The notes under the pieces were generated by a model. That model was not told the DNA's origin, ran no database searches, and saw only the letters and a list, made by a program, of their open reading frames with translations. This document shows positions 33,092 to 44,504 of a DNA stretch of 64,000 bases, in pieces. Every line of letters starts with the position of its first letter. The first letter of the stretch is position 1. The translations under genes and the position numbers were made by a program. This DNA comes from Cinnamomum chago (lineage: Eukaryota > Streptophyta > Magnoliopsida > Laurales > Lauraceae), in NCBI GenBank assembly GCA_038049695.1, contig CP142451.1, positions 127,011,501-127,075,500 on the forward strand, written 5' to 3'.

Positions 33092-34555
33092 ATTTGGTTG
33101 GTTATTTAGCGCTAATAAGGCCTAGCTCTTCCATGTTCCGAGCTATTCATGGATTTCTCTTTAGGATTTGTGTGTTTCCTCTTGATGATCGATGTTGTCG
33201 TCTTTGTTATCTTCTAGTTTATGCTGATGTTGGAATCAATGGTTGTGTATTATTGATTCCTAGTGTTGGAGTAGAGAAGGATTGAGAGTTTTATGGATGT
33301 GCACGTATCTGTTTAACGGTAGTTTGAATTTTAAATAATTGTTGATAAGAGTTGCTCTTCATTATTGTATAAATTGAGATCATTTCTCAATTGAATGTTA
33401 CAGTGATTTTATGGGAATGTCTTGATTATTGAAAGTCTATACTCATTTCAGAATTTATTTGTGCAAAGAGGACTCCACGTTGTTCAGATTTTATTTTCAC
33501 AGGAGGGTGGAATCCTACATTTCCATAGGAAACCTGATTCTCTTCATCAAAGAAAATCAATTCATTTTTCAAAAAACAAGATTTCATGTTTAGTTAGATG
33601 TTACTTTAGTAATGCATGATATTTGAAAATTCAGTTTTCCTTTTAACAAATAAAAAAATATTATAGATGCTTAGTACTATACACTGCCATTTTATTTATT
33701 TTTTTCTGCCTAGGGGGTTGGGACCCAAGAGGCCCACACAAGTGGAAGACGAGGCCTACAAAATGGGAAGGATAGCCCACAAATGGGAAGAGAAACCCGC
33801 ACTTGTGAGAAGAGTGGCATACCCAATGATCAATCACCTAGGTAGCCGGGTGACATGGGGGCTTGCCAACCCCACTGAGCAATCATCCCCGGTTGTCCAC
33901 GGCCCATTTACTTACTGGGCGTTTTGATCTCATGTTCAGACACATTTTTGAAAGTGTACTAAGGCCCGTTGCACTTTTAACATAGTCAGACCGTTTGTCT
34001 GAAATATGTCCATCCCTGCTGGGCCTAAAAGGTCTTCTGGGTCCAGCCTAATTCCAGAGTGCTTGACCCGGATGCCACCCTACACATAACCAAGGCTGTC
34101 AATGGGCCTGAATCCTAACCAGATCTCTCCGAAGTTCGTCCTAAAGTCTCAGCCAAATGGACTCTATTAGAACCCCCATTTATTGTGTATCATGTAGCAT
34201 GATCCTCTAATCCAATAAATATTGTACCTTAACAACATTATCATTAAAAGAAATTGAATGGAAGAGGACCCAACAATTTATTAGCAAGTAATACACAACG
34301 TTGAGGCTGTCAAATGATCAAATCTCATCCCCGGCACTCATATATAGAGAACAGACAAATATAAAACTCCTTGAATAGCAATTGCTTGTATAACTACAGT
34401 GTCTTAAACCTTCTACATTCAATTTGTATATGAATGTCTTACCCTATGGTATTTGCTTTCATAGTGGTACAGAATTATCTTCGGTTAGCTGTAACGGCTA
34501 CAACCATTCAGTTATGAGTGTATTCATGCTGCTGGAGCATCTACAATTTTTATAA
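33092..34555 (+). other. PR10-1 downstream DNA and tail of unit A, no gene
   Basis: 33092-33660 aligns with the 3' flank of PR10-3 and more weakly with that of PR10-2. 33700-34360 aligns with 60240-61720. Only chance ORFs are present. Confidence 0.6.
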
Positions 34556-35901
34556 AGAGGGCCAAGAGTGTCTAAATTTTAAGAGGAGACAGGTAGTCAA
34601 TCTTTCTTTCTTTCTTTTCATTTTCTTCGTGGAGGAACTGTACGAGTCTGTTGGGTTTGCACAGACATACCAAGGTGCCAGAAGTGTAATTACCATGCTG
34701 CTACTCACAGAACTTGTTTTCTTTGGATCAGATTTAGGACTTTTGTCTAATTCATTGATATCACCTCTGTTACTTATGTTACATGAAAACAGAAAATAGT
34801 ATGAGTAAAAATCTCAAGGGGTTTACATGTATGATTGAGGACTAGTAGAACTTTGACTATGTCTTCTTGACCGTTCTTATTAAATTGCTATCAGACTTAC
34901 ATTACATATGGTTCAACCATGAACATTGCAGTCAGTCGACTCATATTTGGGTCATAAAGCAAGGAAAAAGGACCAAAGTATCATTATTTTTCTTGGCTCC
35001 TTCCAAGTTGTTAAAAGCATGATCACTACAGTATAGAAAAGTAGAACCATGTACAATCAAAAGCTAATATAATGCATCATGCAATGTTATAACAGTCATA
35101 ACAATCAAGTTTAATTTTCTTGAACTATAAATATAAATATAAAAAAGAACAGATTGAAGCAATATCCCCAATTTTCAACCCAACCCTTTCAGTCAATGAT
35201 TTATAGCGTGTTCTAAGCTTCACAAAAGCTTACAAACAAATATAGAAGGCTGAAAATAAGACACTCCGAAAGTGTTTTTCAGTAGAAAACATTATGACCA
35301 AATAACTCCAATTGCGTTTCAATAGAAACCACTATCACAAAATAACGACAATGGCTTCCGAAACCATTATGCAATGGCCACAGTTAGAAACATGAGTTGA
35401 ACTCACAAAGCAGGTTCCCCCCCTCCAGAAGATGATGATAGCAATGAGAAGATTTCTGTTAAACTTTATAATATAATTTCCACTCCACATGTTAATGTCA
35501 CCTCCATTCCATAGTCAAAATATTATTAGAAAAACATTCATAGTCTCCCTATTCTATATTTTCTTATTATTATTGAAAGAAAAATTAACTCATCTTTTAA
35601 TTGATTTTGTATGTAAGGTCTTCGATCCGACATCAACACAGAACCTATCACTGTCTTTTATATTTTGTTACCTTGCAATGAGTAGATAAGGCCAGTTCAT
35701 CTGGACCATCTGTCTTCTGTATTGAAAGATATCCCATTTTGCTAATCATTTGAATTTTCGAGTAAATGGTATTGTTTGTCTCCTCATTTCGATTTGACTA
35801 ATGACTTTGACTACAAAAAGATAGAGAATTTTTCTTGTCTATTTATTTTCACCAACAACATAGAAAACACTCACTAAGTATCCTCCCTCTTCAGAAGCCT
35901 A
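34556..35901 (+). other. LECRK2 upstream DNA, no gene
   Basis: Aligns with 11857-12400 and then with 19300-19620 and 21110-21282 of unit A, i.e. the glucanase tail joined directly to the LECRK promoter region. The last 130 bp before the ATG are nearly the same as those of LECRK1. Confidence 0.65.
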
Positions 35902-38227
35902 ATGGCTACCATCTTTGCGTTTTTGCTATGTTTCTCTGCATTTTCTCTAGTCACAGCTCAACAAAGACAAAGCAACATCACCCTAGGCTCTGCTCTCTCT
36001 CCTACCACCAACCCCACTTCATGGCTCTCACCTTCAGGCAGGTTTGCCTTCGGATTCTACCCTGAAGGCAGTGGTTTTGCAGTTGATATTTGGCTAACAA
36101 CCAATCCCAACATGACAATTGTGTGGACGGCACATCGGAATGACCCTCCAGTTTCTGTTGATGCTAGATTGGTCATAAACAACAACGGTTCGCTCCTTTT
36201 GATTGTCCCCAGTGGCCCAGTCAAGCTCATCTCTAATGCATCTGAACCTGCATCCTCAGCCTCCATGCTCGATTTTGGCAACTTCGTTCTCTACAACACC
36301 AATTCTCATATTTTGTGGCAGAGTTTTGACTATCCTACAGACACCATTTTAGTAGGCCAGTCATTAAAGGTATTCTTATTTCAAGCACTTCCATAACTAA
36401 CCATTCAGCCGGAGGTTTTGTAATGGTGATGTTTCGCAATGGGAACATTATGAATCTCCCAATCATAAGAACGGACACCATAAACGATATTTACTGGACT
36501 TTCAATACAAGTGATCAAGGCTACAATGTTTCCCTGAATCTCGGCGATGATGGCTGCATTTACCTGCTCAATAGTACTGGTTTCAGTATAAAGAATCTCA
36601 CAAGCGGTGGTTATCCTTGCAATCCATCGGTGGTATACCGTGTAACGCTGGATGGTGATGGAATCTTTCGGTTGTATTCTCATGATTTCAGCAGCAACAG
36701 TAGCACGACTCCGACGGTTCTGTGGACCCCCTTTACAGATGGATGCAAGGTCAATGGCTTATGTGGGCTAAATAGTTATTGATTGCACTCTCATGGACAC
36801 CAAAGCCATGTGCTCGTGTCCTGGTTTCAATTTTGTCGACCCTGAAAATAAGTTTCACGGGTGTGATAGGAACTTCACCAGACAAAGTCGTGCAACAAAT
36901 AAGAAAGAGAATATCAGATACTCCATGTTTAGTGTGGAAAACACAGCATGGTTAGATGACCCATATGCATTTTATCGGTCGATGAGCAAAGACGATTGCA
37001 GGGACGCATGCTTACAAGATTGTAACTACGAGGCTGCATTGTATATCAATGGAAAGTGCACCAAACAGAAGCTTCCACTGTAGGCACGACTCCAACCACA
37101 ACCTTCATCAAGGTCGGTAATGGAAGTCCAGCTAACACAGATGAACCCTCCATTCCTACTGGGACTCTCGCTAACCGAAGAAGGGGTGTCCGTATAGAGA
37201 TTCTAATTGCATGTATAGCACTTGCTGCAGGTTCATTCATTGGCTTTGCCATATTTTATTTTCTTGTTTATAGACGCCATAGATTGAGGTATGAAGCAAT
37301 TAATAACCAGCCCAACATCAGTTTGACAGAAGGGATTTCTCTGCGGTCATTTTCCTATGTTGAGCTTGAGAAATCAACTGAGTTTTTCAAGGAAGAGTTG
37401 GGCAAAGGAGCTTTTGGAACAGTTTTTAAAGGATCGCTGTCCAACACATTCATCGCTGTGAAAGACTAGATAACATGGTTGAAGACAGGAAAAGAGAGTT
37501 CCAGACTGAGATGAGGGCAATAGCCAGAATCCATCACAAGAATCTTGTTCAATTGCTGGACTTTTGCAATGACGGCTGTCATAAGCTTTTGGTGTATGAG
37601 TACATGAGCAATGGCTCACTAGCAGATCTCATGTTCAAACCCGAAAGCTGCCCGAATTGGGATGAACAAGTAAGAATCGCACTTGATATAGCTAGAGGCA
37701 TTCTCTATCTGCATGAAGAGTGTGAGACCCAAATCATTCACTGTGATATAAAACCACAGAACATACTCATGGATGCATCTCATTCAGCAAAGTTACCTGA
37801 TTTTGGATTGGCAAAGCTGATGAAGCCAGACCAAACAAAGACCTTCACTGGAATCAGGGGTACAAGGGGATATGTAGCACCTGAGTGGCACAGGAACATG
37901 CCCATCACAGCGAAGGCTGATGTTTACAGTTTTGGAGTTGTTTTGCTTGAGATCATATGCTGTCGAAAGAATGTTGAGAGGGAGGCTCGGGAGGATGAAA
38001 TTATTCTTTCCGACTGGGTTTACGATTGCTTCAAAGCTGGAGAGATCACTAAGCTGATAAGTGAAGAAGAGGTGGATGTGAGCATACTGGAAAGGATGGT
38101 GATGATTGGACTGTGGTGCATACAAGATGAGCCATCCCTTCGTCCTTCCATGAAAAAAGTGGTGCTGATGTTGGAAGGGATTGTAGACATACCAGTTCCT
38201 CCAATAAATTCATTTTTTAGCTCCTAG
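35902..38227 (+). pseudogene. LECRK2, pseudogene copy of the lectin receptor kinase
   Basis: Close copy of LECRK1 broken into five frame segments: 35902-36396 (signal and lectin), 36423-36782, 36793-37083, about 37085-37469 (membrane part and kinase start) and 37475-38227 (rest of kinase). Lesions against LECRK1: a deletion near 36375, an insertion with stop near 36780 (AGTTATTGATTGC), a deletion of about 25 bp with stop at 37081-37083, and a 1-base deletion at about 37461 directly after the catalytic Val-Lys. Further changes include Ser to Pro before DFG. HCDIKPQN and the activation segment survive. It cannot make a receptor. Confidence 0.93.
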
Positions 38228-40068
38228 CATTCAGGCCATCAACAAGATAACTGCCAGCATCAATGAATGCAATTGAACTTGTATCTACTTATTCACCTTG
38301 AGATGTTCCTGTTCTGTTTCCTGTACCTCCTAATATCAAGTTGCATATAGCTTTTGTGCTCTATGATATTTCTTTTGTTAATAGTACTCAAATATCTTTT
38401 TGCAAGTTTAACTTTAGTTAGTTATAGCTGTAAGAAAAATAATGCACTTTGATATCCAGTTGTGTTTTTTAACTTTCGAAAGTAGACGTATATTGGTTGT
38501 AGCTCTACACTCAGAAATATGATTACAGATATGGTTCCTTTTACAGAGTGACACAACTGGATTAGCTGATTATTTTCAACTTCCTTGACTGGTGATCAGA
38601 TGGAAGAATCACTGTTGCCTATCCCTCATCCATTGATGTAATCTTATAAATAGCTCCAAGGAGTTTTTTTTCTTCATGCTCCTGGAGCATCCACAATTCT
38701 CGAGGGGGGGGGGGGTCAGATGGTTGCATATTTTAGATGGTTGAGATCAAAACACTGTGGCAACACTACAAAATCCACATATATTGGAATATCCAGTTCC
38801 TCTAATGTTCCTTATTAAACATGATTATCACTCATTCCAAGAGTGATGTAATAGATTTTTAGAAGCATTGCACATGTACACAAAATTTGGACATTAAATT
38901 GAAAAGTACCAACATATTTTCACTTCGATTTTTGCATCGTAAGAAAGAAAAGAAAATTGGCTATGTCGATCTTAGTGATTACTAATGGAAGACATTACCT
39001 TTCCCAGGGTATAATAAATTCCAAATTGAATGTTCTGTAAGAGATTGTTGCGCAGCTTCTTTGGTGCTGCAGCTACTAGAGAAGAAATGAAACGTCAAAA
39101 GAAATGATTTTGAAGACTACATCCTAAGGATTCAACATTTCGTTTCTGTAATGGAGATGGGTTTTTGCGGGGGTGAGGAATTTAGAAATGACTGCTTAGA
39201 TTGCAAGGACAAGGAAGCAGAGAATAATGAACAAAGTCGCCTTTTTCCTAAAAAGAGGTAAAGGTTAGATAGTGTTGATCTTATTAGAATGTATCATATA
39301 AAATGGCTGACCTCTCATAATTCTCCACAATCCAGATTTTGATTTCAGGATCCCTACTAATTATATAACAAGGATTTGCAGGGGTTCTGAAGACCTTAAA
39401 AGAATTAGTCTATGTGATCTTTTACTGTATCAATGTATGTCACCATCACAGTACAACAGAAATAGCAGAGGTCTCCAAAACACTTTTGAGTACTGTTGTA
39501 TACTTAATAAATAAGCACATGCACACAGCCAAAACAGAAAAAAAACAAAAGAAAAAAAGATTGGGATTATTGAAGTGGGTTGCTGATAATGAGGTTTTTT
39601 TTTTTTCTTTTTCCATCGGAAGTTCCCAACCCTTTGGGCTGAACTAATCCCTCCAGGCTTAGAGGGAAGTCGGTTAAACACCACTGTCGCCCCAAGGTGG
39701 TAACACTAGTGGACTCAACCTTTGATTCCTAAAGAAAGGGAAATCAGGATCAATACCAAGGCCTCTAACTCCGGAAGAGGGAGGAACCGTGGTCCTAACC
39801 ACTCCACCAAATGAGTTAGGGGTTTAACTTTCAATCCATAAAGCTCTGGCTCTAAGTCCTGCAATTTAAGGATCTATTCATTACTTAAAAAGAAAATACA
39901 ACATTTAGTGTTTCAAACAATAACAAAGGTAGCAAATGATTCAAGTCTCTGGTGCAACATACACAGAGACTCATGTCAGCTTATATGCATGTGTAGCGCA
40001 CAGATAGTAACTTAATTATCTATTCTTGAAGAAAGAAATGTGGGTCGCAGAGTCCTACCCAATGATGT
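38228..40068 (+). other. Region between LECRK2 and the dynein light chain gene
   Basis: Aligns with 23641-24790 of unit A to about 39450, then is unique to unit B. It holds a G-tract near 38706-38715 and a SINE-like insert at 39594-39825. No gene seen. Confidence 0.6.
39594..39825 (-). mobile_element. Probable tRNA-derived SINE
   Basis: On the minus strand an A-box TGGTGGAGTGG (39809-39799) is followed by GGACCACGGTTCCTCC, a weak B box, and the repeat ends in an A-rich tail (T-tract 39594-39606 on plus). No clear target duplication was found. Confidence 0.4.
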
Positions 40069-41666
40069 TCAATGATCAGAAGGCTCAACAGCAGTCTTAA
40101 AGAGAAGAATGTAAATCTTATCAATGGAAAAGTATAGGAATCCTCCAAGGGAATGAGTGACATATGAACCAAAGCTTGTCCCCACAATGCAATGCCATGC
40201 TGGACCACACACACTGTCGAATTCCTGCAGCCAAAAAAAAAAAAGGCTCACAGCCACCTTCACAATCTCTCTATAGTCTTTATGCTACGTTTGTTTACGT
40301 TAAAAATAAATTGAATACAAAGAGTGGTTAAAAATAAAAATCAAAGTGAATTTGAATAAATGCACATTAATTAATATTTTATTTTGATTCTATTTCTCTA
40401 AAAGAAAAGACATTATTTGATATTTATTTTTGAAAACTCACTTTTAATCTTTATTTTTTACCACCCTATCTAATGCAAATGTAAACAAACGGGCCCAGGA
40501 CTCGATCCGGAAAAACCAGATTTAGTTACTTGGCAAAATAAATAAAACAATGTGTGTCCGGGTCCATAAGGTCTACAAACCCAAGGGCCCAAATGCTCCC
40601 ATGGCACAACAGTAATTAAGTTGGGCAGATTATTATTCCTTGTAAGCATTACTTTTCACTAAATACAACTATTAGCTATTACAAATGCTTCAGTACTCTT
40701 CATATAGGAATCGGGTATGGGTATGAATCTCGTAACCTAGACTTATCTTATAAGAGTCCGGATCCCTTATTTGGACCAATCAGGATTGACACATTGTTTT
40801 GTACTTAAAAGACGGAGCTGACTTTTAAAGACAAGAAGGGTTATTAATCTCAACAAGTTTATGTGTTACCCGGTCCAAACAGGATTTCCTATTTGATCCA
40901 AACAGGAGATCTGGATTCATCTTATAAATGATGCAACCCAATATGAAGCTCACTGTGAAGGCCCAAGCCAAGAACCGTCGTAAGTCCGCCTAGGCCCACC
41001 AGGTCTAAGTTATTACAAGGATGCATTTGGGGTTTGAGTTCTGTACTTGTACATCAGACCTGGGTCATATGTAATCCAACCCAAAATGAAACCTGCACTG
41101 GAGTTGGACTTGGCACAACACAAGTCAGAACAATTTGAACCATTGACTGCATGGCCCCACCACATGTACATCGGATAAACACCCCCGGTGTCCAGAAACC
41201 ATACCCATATATTAATCTCGTCAATTTATCGTATCAAGTAATCGAGATCTATTGAAAATCTCGGAAACTGTGCAACGAGGAGGAGGAGAAGAAGAAGAAG
41301 AAGAAGAAGAAGAAGAAGAGAGCGAGAGCAAATGGCAGAGCAGAAGAAGAAGAAGAAGAAGACGACTCGTTGGTTGCTTGCCTTTTTGAGGGCGAGTGCG
41401 AGTCGTTTGGTGTCGAGCTTGGGCATGGAGTCGAGGGAGTCTCTGGCGCACCTGAAGGCTCGGTCTTGGAGGGCGTAGGGCATATCAGAGGCGCGCACAC
41501 AGACATTGAGGCGATCCACCAGCTCTGTCTGATCGCAGGCATTCTTCTTCTTATTGTTCTTGGTGTTTTGAATGAGGGTATGGAGGAATCTGCTTCTCCT
41601 CTCGAGCTCTTGTTCTGCTCCCTCCATCTCCATCTCCATCTCTCTTTCTCTATACCAGTACTCCAT
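40069..41666 (-). CDS. Dynein light chain, LC8-like (plant type)
   Basis: Two exons on the minus strand, 41666-41382 and 40224-40069, give 146 residues. Exon 1 has a charged plant-type leader, then VRASDMPYALQDRAFRCARD and PKLDTKRLALALKK. Exon 2 reads EFDSVCGPAWHCIVGTSFGS and FLYFSIDKIYILLFKTAVEP, the LC8 beta-sheet core that binds partner peptides. The Met at 41666 gives an Arg/Glu/Met-rich start; Met14 (41627) would also suit the family. The intron (40225-41381, 1157 bp) begins AAG|GCAAGC and ends CTGCAG, a GC-AG intron. A GAA repeat (41290-41360) lies just inside it. Flowering plants lack dynein motors, so these proteins are thought to act as dimerising hubs. Intact here; only a relic remains in unit A. 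Confidence 0.88.
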
Positions 41667-43052
41667 TTCTGCTGCTGCTGCTGCTTCTTCCTCCTCTCAC
41701 TAGCATTTAGCAACAAGCAATAGAGAGAGTCTTCTTGTCTTCTACTGTGGATGTTTTTTATAATTTTGTTTGTTTGTTTCTTTACTCCTTGTTCTAGCGT
41801 GTGGACGAGGGAAGAGCTACTGATTTTTATGTGAAATGACAGTCATGCGGGCCCGTTTCACTTGTCGGTCATATGATTCTCTCAGTCTTAAATAGCTTCA
41901 TAGATTCCACGTCCAAAATTTATGTCTATCAGTCCATGGTACGTATACTTCATAAGTTTTAGACCAGCGCATTGGTATAATGAATAATCATATTTGAATA
42001 TGTCTACACCACAATGTCGTCCAATCCAATCCCTGCTATCCAAATTAACAAGACATAAGCCACTCCAAAATGAGGATGTGTTTGTTAGTTTACGGGCATC
42101 AAAATCATGATATCACAAATGAAAAGTATATAAATGCCGGCATTAGTGGGGGACAATAACTATTAACTAGTGTTCAGTGGGCTGTCCTTGGGATAATTAT
42201 TATAATCTTTGTTACCATCAGTGGTCAACAAATGAATGATCAAAATCAAGACCAGAAACAAAAGATATCTTAATGGTGGCCCATATCGGTTGAGTGTGTT
42301 TAATCTCTAGGCAATCTCTGAAGTTTTGAGATTATTATTGATATTGCCAGGTATGTATCTTGTGGCCCAACATTAACTGCATATGTGCATGACGAACCTT
42401 GAACAGAAAGGAAGTGGTATATACTTCCTATAGCTAAAAGTCAAATTTATTTAAAGATAATTACCATTTCATAGGAGCTTTCAAAATAAAAGATTAAAAG
42501 TTTGATTCAGCCATTTATTTTGCATGTTCTTCTCTTTATTGTAATGACTTTCAAATTAAAAAAAAATGAAAATTTAAGTCATATAGAGTAAAGTATTTTT
42601 AACAATCCTCTTAGCACCATCCACCATGCCTGCAGGTGCCTGCAGTAGTCTTATAACATGGTGAATTGGGGTGTCTTGCAGTCTTCCCGGCCAATTTGGT
42701 CTTGACCACTTCTTTCATGTTGGTTACCAATTTGACTCCATGGATTGGTTCAAGCCATTTGCCCCTTCGGATTTTAAGCCCCAATGATAATCAAAGGGGT
42801 GATCATGAATGGACTATAGGTGGGCCCCACTGATGGATTTTAAATTGATGGCAATAGAGAATTCATGTTACATCAGAGGATCCTTAGTCTTGGATTTTAC
42901 TCTTGATAGATTGATTCATTGTCCCTCTCCAAGAAAAAAGGTTGCAATAGAAGACGAGGAAAGGCATCACAACATCTTCCATTTGTTAAGAACTCTTGAT
43001 AATCCCAAGAACAGGAGACCCATTTCACCATCTACCTATCTTACCAAAAATG
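41667..43052. other. Intergenic DNA between dynein light chain and PR10-2
   Basis: Shared promoter space of two divergent genes. From about 41950 it aligns with 27370-27790 and 30244-31000 of unit A and with 45880-46614 of unit C. It includes the uninterrupted target sites of LTR B (about 42300) and LTR C (about 42846). Confidence 0.65.
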
Positions 43053-43060
43053 TATAAATA
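43053..43060 (+). promoter_or_regulatory. TATA box of PR10-2
   Basis: TATAAATA about 91 bp before the ATG, in the same conserved block as in the other copies. Confidence 0.7.
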
Positions 43061-43143
43061 CTTGTACAGATCACTTGTCTTTTCAAACTCACCTACATAA
43101 CATTTAATTTCTCTGTCAAAGAGAGTAAGTATTTCCTAACAAG

Positions 43144-44504
43144 ATGGTTGCAGGTTCAGTCAGCAATGATATCAAGTCTCCCATTGCCCCAGGGAGGCTC
43201 TGGAAGGCTATGGTGAAGGATTCCGACAATCTCATGCCCAAGCTTCTACCTGACATCATATCAAGCATAGTCATCCTCGAAGGAGATGGTGGGGTTGGAA
43301 CCATCAGACAATCCAACTTTAGTCCAGGTGATGTATCTAATTTAGGGATAATACTGTTTGAGTTCAGGTTGGGTTCACCAAACCCGGTAAGTTTTATTTA
43401 CGTGGACCTAGGCCGAACCAAACTCAAAATCAAATCATATTGTGTGGTTGTTGCTCAGGCATGGCCGGCTCTCATGAGAGATGTTGCGTAGACTCCATTG
43501 TTTTAAAGCATGTGACTTCTTATGAACAAACCAACCCCCTCACACTCACTACTACGTACCCTACTCACCGACGGCCTCACCCAGATTGGCACAAGCTCAA
43601 ACTTAAAATTCTTCCAACTGTTGCTCACCATTCAATAAAAATCTTGAGGGCCATGGATCTGGCTAATAAATAATATTAATAGTTATCTTTCAATACATAC
43701 ACAGATGGCTCATTTTGAGGAGCAACCTGATGACTCCATATTAGAGTCATTTTCTTCATGCTAATTCATGGAATAGCCATTAATCCTGAAGATTTTTATG
43801 GGCGCTTCGATTGCATGTGTCTGTATAAAATTGGTGCAGTCAGAGTACTCAAATATGGACCCGAGTAGATTAGACCTTGACCTGATTCTATCGGATCGAT
43901 CAGGTTACTAAATAATTGAGGCAGTAACATCTCTAATTGTACTAGCATACCCATTCTTGGTTGCAGTATGGTACAGGGCCCGTCTATGCCACTTATAAAT
44001 TGGACTCAATAATTAACCCGTTAGTACTGGACTGGGCCGATAACAGTTGAATTGAAGTGAGTTCAAACCCAAGCCCAGCGAACCCAATCCGGCCAACAAA
44101 CTTTGACATAGTACCAGTACCCACCTAGTGTTATGGGCCAGGCCCATTTTGTGCTCACCAAATGCATTGTTAGTGAATTCTTCATTTTTGTTAAAACTGC
44201 AGCCATCAAGGAGTTCAGCTACTGGAAGGATCGTGTAGATGCAGTCGATGATCAAAAGCACATCTTCAAATACTCTGTGATTGAGGGTGGTCTCATCGGA
44301 AAAAAAGTGAAATCCACTTCTTTTGAGCTCAAGTTCAATGCAGCCACGGATGGAGGTAGTGTGTGCAAGTTGAGTGGAGAATATGAGACAATTGAAGATC
44401 GCCTACCAACTGAAGAGGAAACCAAGGAGATGATAGGTGGAATGGTAGGGATGTTTAAGGCAGTAGAAGGCTACCTCCTTGCAAATCCAGATGCATATGC
44501 TTAG
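43144..44504 (+). CDS. PR-10 / Bet v 1-family protein, copy 2 (PR10-2)
   Basis: Exons 43144-43327 and 44203-44504, 161 residues, intron 875 bp at the same phase-1 site in codon 62. Differences from PR10-1 are few and conservative: Asp9 for Glu, Asp28 for His in KDSDNL, EFSYW for EYSYW, HIFKYS for HVFKYS, KFNAAT for KFDAAT, GGMVGMF for GGMIGMF. Glycine loop and C-terminal helix (EETKEMIGGM..MFKAVEGYLLANPDA) are kept, so it looks functional. It has the least disturbed flanks of the three copies and no transposon in its intron. Confidence 0.93.

Larger units (their letters stand above)
11857..34360. repeat. Segmental duplication, unit A
   Basis: Contains the glucanase tail, LECRK1, the dynein light chain relic and PR10-1. 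Its backbone aligns with unit B in order: 11857/34556 (glucanase tail), 19330/35390 and 21130/35760 (LECRK upstream), 21283/35902 (LECRK), 23820/38390 (LECRK downstream), 24895/40272 (dynein light chain intron), 27540/42050 and 31078/43144 (PR-10). Extra length in A is due mainly to LTR A, copia, hAT and LTR B; A also lacks about 740 bp of B (39463-40190). The tail 33660-34360 matches 60221-61720 of unit C. Confidence 0.85.

Noticed and set aside
41370-41723. 117-codon plus-strand ORF
   Set aside because: Antisense of dynein light chain exon 1, which has the clear family motifs on the other strand.
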